A DNA stretch of 10,102 nt from Clostridia bacterium. Lineage in GTDB: Bacteria; Bacillota; Clostridia; Oscillospirales; Butyricicoccaceae. Under the pieces are notes generated by a model, which searched no databases, was not told the origin of the DNA, and saw only the letters and a list, made by a program, of their open reading frames with translations. Below, piece after piece: positions 1-5,977 of the stretch (within the stretch, counting starts at the first letter, position 1; each line of letters begins with the position of its first letter). The stretch is from contig JAFZPW010000071.1 in assembly GCA_017552495.1 (NCBI GenBank), positions 1 to 10,102 on the forward strand, in the 5' to 3' direction. Position numbers and translations under genes: made by a program.

Positions 1-546
1 GCAGCGGTGACACATGGCGACGTAGCTGTCGTTGCCCCCCAGAAAGACCTGCTCGCCGGCGGTAATCACCCGGCCCTCGCCGTCGATGCGGGCGTTGACA
101 GTGGCCTTTGCGCCGCAGGCGCACACCGTTTTGATCTCGGTGATGGACTCGGCCACCTCAAACAGACGGGCGCTGCCCGGGAAAAGCCGGGTGAGGAAAT
201 CGGTCCGCAGGCCGAAGCAGAGGACGGGGATCCCGTCCTCGTCCACCAGCGTACGGAGCTGGTCGATCTGCGCGGGGGTGAAAAACTGGCATTCGTCAGC
301 AATGATTACGTCCCGCGGCGTCATCTGATGATAGCGCTCGGCCAGATCGCAGCCGGGCGGGATGGCGTCGGCCTCCTGGCGCAGGCCGATGCGGGAGCGG
401 ATGACGCTCTTGCCGTCGCGAGTGTCCACCGAGGGCTTGATGAGCCAGACCGTCATGCCCAGTTCCTCGTAATTGAACTTTGTAATCAGAGCTTGGGCCG
501 ATTTGGAACTGCCCATGGCGCCGTATTTGAAATAAAACTTTGCCAC
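1..546 (-). CDS. tdk: Thymidine kinase (TK1 type), 3' end cut by window
   Basis: Phosphorylates thymidine to dTMP with ATP in the pyrimidine salvage pathway; cytosolic. The 182 visible codons have the TK1 order: a P-loop GAMGSSKS at residues 9-16, the DVIIADECQFF stretch at 79-89 with the likely catalytic Glu85, a zinc-site half CACG at 142-145, the lasso region around ARIDGEGR, then GGNDSY and a second zinc half CHRC at 179-182. Family members usually end about ten residues after this second zinc pair, so only a short tail is missing. The start is a GTG preceded at 7 nt by AAGGAGGGG (554-562 on the complement). No in-frame ATG lies nearby with a comparable ribosome binding site. It is divergent from the tRNA-Gly gene and has its own promoter. 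Function is assigned from motifs and is secure. Confidence 0.96.
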   Translation of the reverse strand, partial: MAKFYFKYGAMGSSKSAQALITKFNYEELGMTVWLIKPSVDTRDGKSVIRSRIGLRQEADAIPPGCDLAERYHQMTPRDVIIADECQFFTPAQIDQLRTLVDEDGIPVLCFGLRTDFLTRLFPGSARLFEVAESITEIKTVCACGAKATVNARIDGEGRVITAGEQVFLGGNDSYVAMCHRC

Positions 547-577
547 GCGGGATCCCCTCCTTGCGATTTCTGTTTTT

Positions 578-606
578 ATCATACGATAAAAGCGTGAAAA
601 TGTAAA
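578..606 (-). promoter_or_regulatory. Sigma-A promoter of tdk
   Basis: On the minus strand TTTACA (601-606) and TATGAT (578-583) are separated by exactly 17 bp, and the tdk ribosome binding site follows about 15 bp downstream of the -10 box. The short leader leaves no room for a regulatory RNA. Confidence 0.75.
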
Positions 607-641
607 GAATTCGCGAAAATTGCCCTTCAGGCAAAAAGCCC

Positions 642-670
642 TTGAATTTGCGAAAAATCTTTGCTATAAT
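642..670 (+). promoter_or_regulatory. Sigma-A promoter of tRNA-Gly
   Basis: TTGAAT (642-647), a 17-bp spacer and a perfect TATAAT (665-670) lie just upstream of the tRNA. The mature 5' end is 14 bp after the -10 box, so the primary transcript has only a very short 5' leader for RNase P to remove. Its -35 box is 35 bp from the -35 box of the divergent tdk promoter. Confidence 0.85.
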
Positions 671-684
671 GCAAAAGGAATCAC

Positions 685-758
685 GCAGGGTTGGTATATC
701 GGTATTACCCCAGCTTCCCAAGCTGGTGAGGCGGGTTCGACTCCCGTACCCTGCTCCA
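685..758 (+). tRNA. tRNA-Gly, anticodon CCC
   Basis: A full cloverleaf can be folded: acceptor stem GCAGGGT with ACCCTGC, a 3-bp D stem (GTA/TAC) with GG in its loop, anticodon stem CCAGC/GCTGG with loop TTCCCAA (anticodon CCC, reading GGG glycine codons), a 4-nt variable loop, and T stem GCGGG/CCCGT (one G-U pair) with loop TTCGACT. The discriminator base is T and the CCA end is encoded, as usual in Firmicutes. It stands alone, with its own promoter and terminator. Length is 74 nt including CCA. Confidence 0.97.
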
Positions 759-762
759 AAAC

Positions 763-797
763 AGCAGCCTGTCCGTCTGGATCAGGCTGCTCTTTTT
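763..797 (+). terminator. Intrinsic terminator of tRNA-Gly
   Basis: AGCAGCCTG (763-771) pairs perfectly with CAGGCTGCT (783-791) around an 11-nt loop that can itself close by TCC/GGA pairing. CTTTTT follows. It begins 5 nt after the CCA end. Confidence 0.9.
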
Positions 798-1104
798 GAA
801 AACAAAATGGGCGCGGGAGAACTGACGTGCTGAGACCATCACGGCCGCGACATAGCCTGTACCGCGGCGCAGGGCATAGGCCGCTTTTTTCGTTCCAAAA
901 GGAAGCCTTTTTCGTGTTTCAGACGGAAGAGAACGGGGTTGTTGCTCTTTGCCGGATATGGTGAAATGATTGCTGCGAAGCAAAAACAGCAAGACCGGAA
1001 TGCTTGCGGAAGGAGGCGGGGATTCAAACCGTGCCGAAGCAGAGATGGATAAAACAGCCGCGCCGCGCAAGGGAGCAAGACGGCAAAATCCTGCGCCTCC
1101 CCTC
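798..1104. other. Gene-poor stretch between tRNA-Gly and the yitT promoter
   Basis: I see no supported gene here. Open frames on both strands lack recognisable domains, and none has a ribosome binding site at the right distance. An AAGGAGG at 1010-1016 is 14 nt from the nearest GTG (1031), whose frame is only 25 codons. The long minus-strand frame crossing the region runs into the antisense of the tRNA. Two hairpins are present: GCGGC/GCCGC followed by six T (864-890), and AAAAGG/CCTTTT (897-911). Confidence 0.6.
864..890 (+). terminator. Weak terminator-like hairpin
   Basis: GCGGC (864-868) and GCCGC (880-884) form a 5-bp stem with an 11-nt loop, directly followed by six T residues. The stem is short, but the U-tract is good. 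It may be a back-up terminator for tRNA-Gly read-through. No transcript that would need it is evident. Confidence 0.4.
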
Positions 1105-1133
1105 TTGATTTGCGGCGGCGGATATGATAAAAT
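1105..1133 (+). promoter_or_regulatory. Probable promoter of the yitT-family gene
   Basis: TTGATT (1105-1110), a 17-bp spacer and TAAAAT (1128-1133) give an expected start near 1140 and a leader of about 110 nt. An alternative -10, TATGAT (1123-1128), has a spacer of only 12 bp and is less likely. Confidence 0.6.
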
Positions 1134-1173
1134 AAAAACGGAAAAAATGCCTGCGCGTCCGGCGCGGGACGGG

Positions 1174-1204
1174 AAAAGATCTTGCCTGCGGCAGGGTCTT
1201 TTTT
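1174..1204 (+). terminator. Intrinsic terminator inside the yitT-family leader (possible attenuator)
   Basis: GATCTTGCC (1178-1186) pairs with GGCAGGGTC (1190-1198) over nine positions with two G-U pairs and a 3-nt loop. AAAA precedes it and six T follow (1199-1204). It lies between the only good upstream promoter and the start codon at 1250, and no second promoter follows it. Premature termination of the gene's own transcript is therefore the simplest reading. Flanking CGTCCGGC (1156-1163) and GCCGGACG (1219-1226) are perfectly complementary. An upstream copy of TGCCTGC (1148-1154) could compete for the 3' arm. Confidence 0.65.
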
Positions 1205-1249
1205 GGGGTAAGCGCCCGGCCGGACGGCGGAAACTCAAGGAGGTCGGTT

Positions 1250-2146
1250 ATGTCCAAATTTAAATTCAGCCTGAAAAATGTGGATTGGAAGCGCTTTTTC
1301 GTCGATATTCTGGTCGATATTCTGTTTGATATCGTGGGCGGTCTGCTTTACGGCGCGGGCGTCTATACCTTTGCCGCCAAAGCGAATTTTGTTCCCGGCG
1401 GCGTCAGCGGTCTTGCCATCATCTGCAACCGGCTGATTCCCGGTATCTCTATCGGTACCTGGATCGTGCTCATCAACATCCCCATCATCCTGTTTTGTCT
1501 GAAAACGCTGGGCAAGGGCTTTTTGATCCGGTCGCTGCGCACCATTTTCATTACCTCGGCGATTTTGGACGTGGTCTTTCCCCGCCTGCCCGCTTATACC
1601 GGCGAGCCGCTGATGGCGGCGCTGTTCGCCGGCGCCCTGGCCGGCGCGGGTCTGGCGCTGATTTACTGGCGCGGCTCGTCCACCGGCGGGACGGATTTTC
1701 TCATCCTTTCTCTGCGGAAAATGCATCCCCATATGCAGCTTGGCGTGCTTACCACCATCGTCGACGGCAGCGTCATCCTGCTCAGCGGCCTGGTATTCGG
1801 CCGGGTGGACGCGGTGCTGCAGGGCGTGGTGATGACGGCGGCCTCCTCCATCGTTATCAACAAGATCACCGTGGGCTTCGTCAACGGCCAGCTTACCCTT
1901 ATCATCACCGACAAGGGCTCTGAAGTGGCGCAGATCATCATGGAGGAGGTAGAGCGCGGCGTTACCGCCATGGATGCCACCGGTATGTATTCCGGCAGCA
2001 ACAAGACCGTGCTCATGTGCGCCTGCTCCCGGGCAGAGGCCGTGCGTGTCCGCGCTTTGGCGCAAAGGATCGACAAGCAGGCGCTGGTGTTGCTCTGTCC
2101 CTACGACACCGCCTACGGCTTTGGCTTCCAGCCGCCGGAGGCGTAA
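1250..2146 (+). CDS. YitT family membrane protein with DUF2179 domain
   Basis: A 298-residue integral membrane protein of the YitT/DUF161 family. The first half is hydrophobic, with about five membrane segments including one at residues 25-45 and glycine- and alanine-rich helices around 75-90 and 120-145. The family hallmarks PGGVSG (49-54) and STGGTD (about 144-149) are present. The soluble C-terminal DUF2179 domain covers roughly residues 205-295, with the pattern LIITDKGSEVAQIIMEEVERGVT, then GMYSG, then a GFGF end. The transport substrate of this family is not established. AAGGAGG at 1237-1243 is 6 nt before the ATG. The gene is flanked by its own promoter and terminator, so it is probably monocistronic. 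Its length is normal for the family. Family assignment is secure; no function is claimed. Confidence 0.93.
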   Translation: MSKFKFSLKNVDWKRFFVDILVDILFDIVGGLLYGAGVYTFAAKANFVPGGVSGLAIICNRLIPGISIGTWIVLINIPIILFCLKTLGKGFLIRSLRTIFITSAILDVVFPRLPAYTGEPLMAALFAGALAGAGLALIYWRGSSTGGTDFLILSLRKMHPHMQLGVLTTIVDGSVILLSGLVFGRVDAVLQGVVMTAASSIVINKITVGFVNGQLTLIITDKGSEVAQIIMEEVERGVTAMDATGMYSGSNKTVLMCACSRAEAVRVRALAQRIDKQALVLLCPYDTAYGFGFQPPEA

Positions 2147-2166
2147 CAGAAGAGATCAAAACGCAA

Positions 2167-2193
2167 AAAGCCGCCTTCACAGGCGGCTTTCTT
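2167..2193 (+). terminator. Terminator of the yitT-family gene
   Basis: AAAGCCGCCT (2167-2176) and AGGCGGCTTT (2181-2190) form a stem closed by a TCAC tetraloop, and TTTCTT runs from 2188. The A-rich 5' flank gives a T-tract on the other strand too, so it could also stop minus-strand transcription. Confidence 0.85.
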
Positions 2194-2327
2194 CACACCA
2201 TCTGGAAGTAAGGCGGCAAAAACGGGAGGCGGGTTTTCGCCTCGGCGGCGCTGCAATAGGGAACTCCGGAACGCCCGGGACGAAAAGATCCGGCTGCCGG
2301 AAAAGGCGTGAGTTTGCACAAAACAAG

Positions 2328-2356
2328 AAACGAGGCGAGCTGCGCTCGCCTCGTTT
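2328..2356 (-). terminator. Terminator of the Na+/Pi cotransporter gene
   Basis: AAACGAGGCGAGC (2328-2340) pairs perfectly with GCTCGCCTCGTTT (2344-2356) around a 3-nt loop. It begins 10 nt past the minus-strand stop codon. Read on the minus strand, the stem ends in TTT and continues into a T-rich stretch. It can work in both directions and backs up the yitT-side terminator between the two convergent genes. Confidence 0.88.
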
Positions 2357-2366
2357 TCATCTGCGC

Positions 2367-4124
2367 TTACAGCGCGTATTTGCGGTTGTATTGATCGTAA
2401 AGCTCGTTGAAGGAGCTGTTGCCGTATTTGATGCCGTTGAGGTATTCATGGGTGTCGAAGCTGTTGTGCTCCACCTCGATGATGGCCACGGCGATGTTGG
2501 AGCAGTGGTCGGAGATGCGCTCGTAGTTGTTCAGCAGATCGGAGAGAATGAAGCCGCCCTCGATGGTGCAGGTGCCTCGCTGGAGGCGGCGGATGTGATT
2601 GTCCTTGATCCCGGCGGTCAGCCGGTCGATGACCTGCTCCAGCGGCTCCACCTTGGCGGCGATGCTCACGTCGCTGGACTCATAAGCCTGCGTGGTGAGC
2701 AGCAGAATCTCTTCCAGCGCGCCGGAAAGCACCTTGATTTCGGCTTCGGCGGCAGGGGAAAAGCGGATGCTTTTATCATAAAGCTCCTTGGCCACTTTAT
2801 AGAGATTCACCGCGTGGTCGCCCAGCCGCTCAAAATCGCCGATGGCGTGCAGGATCTTGGCGGTGATCTGGCTGTCCTGACTGGAAAGCGCCTGGGACGA
2901 CAGCTTCACCAGATAGGTGCTCAGTTTGTCCTCGTAGCGGTCAAGCGCGTCCTCGGCGTCCAGCACCCGCTGGGCTACGGCGGGGTCGTATTGCCGGAAG
3001 AGGCTCATGGCGTCCTGTAAAATGAGCCACGCCTGGGCGCACATCCGCTTGGACACGTTGAAGGATTCGGAAACGGCGACCGAGGGCGATCGCAGCAGCA
3101 GGTCGTCCAGCACCAGAATATCCTGCTGCTCGGTGCCCTCTGCGCCGGATTTGTCCCGCACCAGACGCTCGGTGAGCTTCACCAGTTTGCGGGAGAAGGG
3201 CATGAGCAGCGCGGTGGTCAGCAGGTTGAAAATGGTGTGGATCAGGGCGACGTGCCACGGGGACAGCCGGGCGGGCACAAAGGGCCAGCGGAACACGGCG
3301 TAAAGCGCCTCAAATCCCGCCAGACACACGATCGTGCCGATGATTTTGATGGAAACATGGAGCACGGCCACCCGCTTGGCCTTGGTGGTGGTGCCGATGC
3401 AGGAAATCAGCGAAGTGGCGCAGGTGCCAATGTTCAGGCCCATGACGATGGGGATCGCCATACCCCAGGTGATGCCGCCGGTGAGCGAGAGGGCCTGCAA
3501 AATGGCGATGGTGGCCGCCGAACTCTGGATGACGGCGGTGAACAGCGCGCCGATGAGCACGCCCACGATGGGGTTCTGGAACTGCACCAGCAGACTTTCA
3601 AACTCGGGCATGTCCGCCAGCGGACTGACGGCCGAAGCCATCATTTCCATGCCGTACATCAAAACAGAGAAGCCCACAAAGGCCGTGCCGATGCTTTTCC
3701 TCCGGTCTTTTTTGGAGAACATAATCATGAGGATCCCCGCAAAGGCCAAAAGCGGCGAGAAATTCTTGGGCTTGAGCATCTGAAGCCAGAGCACGTCGCT
3801 CTGGATGCCGGAAAGCGACGTGATCCACGCGGTAAAGGTGGTGCCGATGTTGGCGCCGAAGATGATGTTCACCGTCTGGGAAAAGGCCATGATCCCAGAG
3901 TTCACCAGACCTACCAGCATCACGGTGGTGGCAGAGGAGCTCTGAACGGCGATGGTGATGGCGGCCCCCAGAAAAATGCTCAAAAAGGGATTGGCAGCCA
4001 GCCGGTGGAGCATGTCCTCCAGCTTGCCGCCGGCCATTTTTTCCAGGCTGCCCGAAAGAACGTGCATGCCGAACAGGAAAAAGGTCAGGCCGCCGATGAG
4101 GGTGATGGCCGAGAAAACGTCCAT
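2367..4124 (-). CDS. Na+/phosphate cotransporter (NptA/YjbB family) with PhoU-like C-terminal domain
   Basis: A 585-residue membrane protein that most likely moves inorganic phosphate with Na+. Residues 1-310 contain two inverted-repeat Na/Pi units, seen in the paired signatures QSSSATT (61-67) with GANIGTT (90-96) and QSSAAT (200-205) with GLNIGT (229-234). Residues about 345-560 form a helical PhoU-like domain with two DFERLGDHAVN-type motifs (430-440 and NYERISDHCSN at 533-543), acidic sites that bind metal in PhoU. The longer frame begins 7 codons upstream. I chose ATG at 4124 because AAAGGAGG (complement of 4132-4139) is 7 nt before it, and the upstream ATG would overlap that site. The gene has its own promoter next to phased TTAACA-like repeats and its own terminator. 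The family sometimes exports phosphate, so direction is uncertain. Confidence 0.95.
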   Translation of the reverse strand: MDVFSAITLIGGLTFFLFGMHVLSGSLEKMAGGKLEDMLHRLAANPFLSIFLGAAITIAVQSSSATTVMLVGLVNSGIMAFSQTVNIIFGANIGTTFTAWITSLSGIQSDVLWLQMLKPKNFSPLLAFAGILMIMFSKKDRRKSIGTAFVGFSVLMYGMEMMASAVSPLADMPEFESLLVQFQNPIVGVLIGALFTAVIQSSAATIAILQALSLTGGITWGMAIPIVMGLNIGTCATSLISCIGTTTKAKRVAVLHVSIKIIGTIVCLAGFEALYAVFRWPFVPARLSPWHVALIHTIFNLLTTALLMPFSRKLVKLTERLVRDKSGAEGTEQQDILVLDDLLLRSPSVAVSESFNVSKRMCAQAWLILQDAMSLFRQYDPAVAQRVLDAEDALDRYEDKLSTYLVKLSSQALSSQDSQITAKILHAIGDFERLGDHAVNLYKVAKELYDKSIRFSPAAEAEIKVLSGALEEILLLTTQAYESSDVSIAAKVEPLEQVIDRLTAGIKDNHIRRLQRGTCTIEGGFILSDLLNNYERISDHCSNIAVAIIEVEHNSFDTHEYLNGIKYGNSSFNELYDQYNRKYAL

Positions 4125-4171
4125 GCCCCGGCCTCCTTTCGTCATAAGACATCAATGATTAGAACAGATTC

Positions 4172-4199
4172 AGAATAGCATATCCCTGTTAAATCGCAA
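4172..4199 (-). promoter_or_regulatory. Probable promoter of the Na+/Pi cotransporter gene
   Basis: On the minus strand TTGCGA (4194-4199) and TATTCT (4172-4177) are 16 bp apart, giving an expected start near 4165 and a leader of about 40 nt. The boxes are only moderate matches, as expected of a promoter that needs an activator. The proximal GATTTAAC repeat abuts the -35 box. Confidence 0.5.
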
Positions 4200-4247
4200 G
4201 GGGACCCGTGTTAAATCTCGGTTAAATCTTCGGAAAATCTGAAAATC
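4188..4247 (-). promoter_or_regulatory. Phased GATTTAAC direct repeats, candidate PhoP-box operator
   Basis: On the minus strand GATTTAAC occurs three times, starting at 4228, 4217 and 4195. The offsets are 11 and 22 bp, so all copies face the same side of the helix. A diverged copy, GATTTTCC, starts at 4239, another 11 bp out, and GATTTTC starts at 4247. Each full copy holds a TTAACA-like hexamer (TTAACC, TTAACA, TTAACA). In Bacillus subtilis, PhoP binds TT(A/C/T)A(C/T)A-type hexamers spaced by 5 bp, that is every 11 bp. The gene downstream is a phosphate transporter, and the array covers about -63 to -23 relative to its promoter, the usual place for PhoP activation. No PhoPR genes are in the window, so the regulator is inferred. 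Confidence 0.6.
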
Positions 4248-4268
4248 GCGGCGGCACGGCCGCGGCTC

Positions 4269-4297
4269 TTGCGTCGGAAGCGGCGTTGTGGTACAAT
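4269..4297 (+). promoter_or_regulatory. Promoter of the SLH-domain protein gene
   Basis: TTGCGT (4269-4274), a 17-bp spacer and TACAAT (4292-4297). The start of transcription would be near 4304, downstream of the GTG codon at 4288 and upstream of the TTG at 4345, which supports the TTG start. It is divergent from the Na+/Pi cotransporter promoter and lies 22 bp from the edge of the phased repeats. Confidence 0.7.
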
Positions 4298-4344
4298 TAA
4301 AAAAACGGGAGTCAAAACGGGTCGAATCCGGAGGAGGGATCCTT

Positions 4345-5526
4345 TTGCATATCAAAAAATGGCGGCGCGTCGCTGCATGGACGCTGGCCGCGGCAGTGAT
4401 CTTCTGCGGCGCAACGGCGCTGGCCGCCGGGACGGCGCAGGATCCGGTCATCAGCCGCTCGTATCTGGCGGAGATCTTTTCCGCTCCGGCGGAAAATTAT
4501 CTGAAAACGGCGCTGGATATGATGGATGTGACCGTCCGCGGCAAGGTCGAGGGCCAGAAGCAGGCCGTGGCCGACTATGTTGCCGGGCGGATGGGCGAGG
4601 TCTGGGCCCAGAGCCTTGCCGGACAGGTGCAATCCCGGGTGCGGGAGCTTTTGTCTGCGCAGGGCGCCGGACAGGGCAAAGCGGGAATGCGGCGGGTCGC
4701 GCTGAAAAAGGGCGATATCGTCACGGGGACGCCGGGCGCTTCGGTGATTTTTGTTACCGGCGCGGGCGAGATCGCAGGACCTGCGGGCGCCAATGTGCTC
4801 AATGTGACGGCGGGCTCGCTGCGAACGCCCGGCCTTGCCATCAAAACGGGGATCTGGTATATGATTCTTGCGGACGACGGAAGCGGCGTCCGGGTCACCT
4901 CGGACAAGGCTTCCGTGTTGGTGCGCGACGGGGCGCGGGCGGGCTACGAGGCCGCCTATGGTTCTTATGCCGACGCGCTGCAGATGCTGGGGCTGTTCAA
5001 GGGTACCGACAAGGGCTATGAGCTGGAGCGGGCGCCACAGCGGCAGGAGGCGCTCATCATGCTCATCCGTCTGCTGGGCGAGGAGCAGGATGCGCTGGCC
5101 ACCGGCTTCCGCGCCCCCTTTGCCGATATGCCCGGCTGGGCCGACGGGCCGAAATACATCTCCTACGCCTATGAAAAGGGCTATACCAACGGAACCTCCG
5201 CCAATACCTTTTCTCCTTATCTGGAGGGGACGGCAGAGCAGTATCTCACCTTTGTGCTGCGGAGCCTGGGCTATCGGGACGGAGAGGATTTTATCTGGAA
5301 CACCACCTCCCGGGATCTTTCGGTGCAGTTGGGTCTGGTGACCCAGGCCGAGCTGGACGGCATCGGGCGCACCGGCTTTCTGCGGGATCATGTGGCGCTC
5401 ATCTCGTACCGTGCGCTGGGCGTCCGGCTCAAGGAGGGCGGCGGCACGCTGGCCGACCGATTGCTTTTGCGGGGCGTCATCCACTGGGATCAGTTGGAAG
5501 CGGCCGCACGGATCGCGGGACAATAA
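4345..5526 (+). CDS. Secreted S-layer-homology (SLH) domain protein
   Basis: A 393-residue exported protein. The N terminus is a signal peptide: basic KKWRR (4-8), hydrophobic core 11-26, likely cut after TALA (24-27). A helical segment follows (about 38-108). Next comes a beta-rich domain (about 115-195) with the pattern GDIVTGTPGASVIF then NVTAGS, ending in a VTSDKASV strand, and an SLH-containing C-terminal part (about 205-390). Its clearest SLH units are ADALQMLGLFKGT with RAPQRQEALIMLIRLLG, and FADMPGWADG with YISYAYEKGYTNGTSANTFSP. SLH domains usually anchor proteins to cell-wall polymers. I chose TTG at 4345 because GGAGGAGGG (4330-4338) sits 6 nt before it and the longer GTG frame would begin before the transcript. 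The Cys at 21 is not in a lipobox, so it is probably not a lipoprotein. The specific role is unknown. Confidence 0.88.
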   Translation: MHIKKWRRVAAWTLAAAVIFCGATALAAGTAQDPVISRSYLAEIFSAPAENYLKTALDMMDVTVRGKVEGQKQAVADYVAGRMGEVWAQSLAGQVQSRVRELLSAQGAGQGKAGMRRVALKKGDIVTGTPGASVIFVTGAGEIAGPAGANVLNVTAGSLRTPGLAIKTGIWYMILADDGSGVRVTSDKASVLVRDGARAGYEAAYGSYADALQMLGLFKGTDKGYELERAPQRQEALIMLIRLLGEEQDALATGFRAPFADMPGWADGPKYISYAYEKGYTNGTSANTFSPYLEGTAEQYLTFVLRSLGYRDGEDFIWNTTSRDLSVQLGLVTQAELDGIGRTGFLRDHVALISYRALGVRLKEGGGTLADRLLLRGVIHWDQLEAAARIAGQ

Positions 5527-5533
5527 GAAATTT

Positions 5534-5567
5534 TCGCCGGCGGCTTCTGCTGCCGGCGATTTCATTT
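5534..5567 (+). terminator. Terminator of the SLH-domain protein gene
   Basis: TCGCCGGCGGC (5534-5544) pairs over 11 positions (one G-U) with GCTGCCGGCGA (5549-5559) around loop TTCT, followed by an imperfect T-tract TTTCATTT. It begins 8 nt after the stop codon. Confidence 0.78.
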
Positions 5568-5632
5568 GCGGGAACATTTTCTCCGCGCACGAATAGTATG
5601 GGGTGAGAAATCTTTTAGGAGGAATCACGTTT

Positions 5633-5803
5633 ATGTATTCATCTTGCAATTCCTGCGGCAACAACGGCTTTTTCGCGCAGCCCATGTGGATCCTGATCTT
5701 TCTGTTCATCATCCTGTTCTGGGTGAATTGCGGCTGGGGCTGGGGCGGCAACTGCGGTTGCGGCAACGGCTGCGGCAACGGTGACTGCGGCTGCGGCTGC
5801 TGA
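5633..5803 (+). CDS. 56-residue membrane microprotein with Cys/Gly-rich tail
   Basis: I do not recognise a named family. The protein has three parts: a short polar N terminus with a CxxC pair (Cys5, Cys8), one membrane segment (about 18-32, MWILIFLFIILFWV), and a tail of almost only Gly, Cys, Asn and Trp carrying Cys33, 41, 43, 47, 52, 54 and 56. Nine of 56 residues are cysteine and the last residue is Cys. AGGAGG at 5617-5622 is 10 nt before the ATG. A longer GTG frame starting at 5603 has no good site. A strong terminator follows 18 nt after the stop, which supports a real short gene. No convincing promoter is visible between the upstream terminator and the gene; TAGTAT at 5594-5599 is the best -10 candidate. 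Small Cys-rich or YjcZ-like proteins with one hydrophobic helix are known in Firmicutes, but I cannot claim homology. Confidence 0.8.
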   Translation: MYSSCNSCGNNGFFAQPMWILIFLFIILFWVNCGWGWGGNCGCGNGCGNGDCGCGC

Positions 5804-5821
5804 GCCGTTCCTACTTACACA

Positions 5822-5856
5822 AGCCCCCGGCTTTTGCCGGGGGCTGTGCTTTTTTT
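5822..5856 (+). terminator. Terminator of the Cys/Gly-rich microprotein gene
   Basis: AGCCCCCGGC (5822-5831) and GCCGGGGGCT (5836-5845) form a perfect 10-bp stem with a TTTT loop. It can be extended by CAC/GTG, and seven T (5850-5856) follow. It isolates the microprotein transcript from the downstream symporter promoter. Confidence 0.93.
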
Positions 5857-5875
5857 ACAAACTGTTAAAAAATGC

Positions 5876-5904
5876 TTTACAAATTCCTGGCGGTCTTGTA
5901 TAAT
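5876..5904 (+). promoter_or_regulatory. Strong sigma-A promoter of the symporter gene
   Basis: TTTACA (5876-5881), exactly 17 bp, and a perfect TATAAT (5899-5904). Expected transcription start is near 5911, leaving a leader of about 67 nt. Confidence 0.88.
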
Positions 5905-5915
5905 TAGTATAATAA

Positions 5916-5948
5916 CCGGGGGATCCCGGGAGGGAAGACCGGGCCTCC
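5916..5948 (+). promoter_or_regulatory. Structured 5' leader of the symporter mRNA
   Basis: CCGGG (5916-5920) pairs with CCCGG (5925-5929) around GGAT close to the predicted 5' end. GGAGG (5929-5933) can pair with CCTCC (5944-5948), and CTCC in the latter could instead pair with the GGAG of the ribosome binding site (5966-5969). The pairings are visible; any regulatory use is inference, and the first hairpin may simply protect the 5' end. Confidence 0.35.
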
Positions 5949-5977
5949 GTTCATTCTGAAAGAGAGGAGCTCCGCGT

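Noticed and set aside
685..797. tRNA-Gly as an attachment site for an integrated element
   Set aside because: No integrase, no repeated copy of the tRNA 3' end downstream, and flanking genes look like ordinary chromosomal core.
1000..1107. Small plus-strand frames following an AAGGAGG at 1010-1016
   Set aside because: The nearest usable start (GTG at 1031) is 14 nt from the site and its frame is only 25 codons. The frame from ATG 1000 contains the site inside it and runs on into the yitT start. No domain is visible.
705..1238. A 177-codon minus-strand open frame upstream of the yitT-family gene
   Set aside because: Its C-terminal part is the antisense translation of the tRNA-Gly gene, the well-known spurious RVRESNPP type of peptide. 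It also runs through a terminator and the yitT leader, has no domain and has no ribosome binding site.
2367..4178. Long plus-strand and alternative minus-strand open frames over the Na+/Pi cotransporter gene
   Set aside because: They are low-complexity, Gly/His/Arg-rich shadows of a clear membrane-transporter gene in GC-rich DNA.
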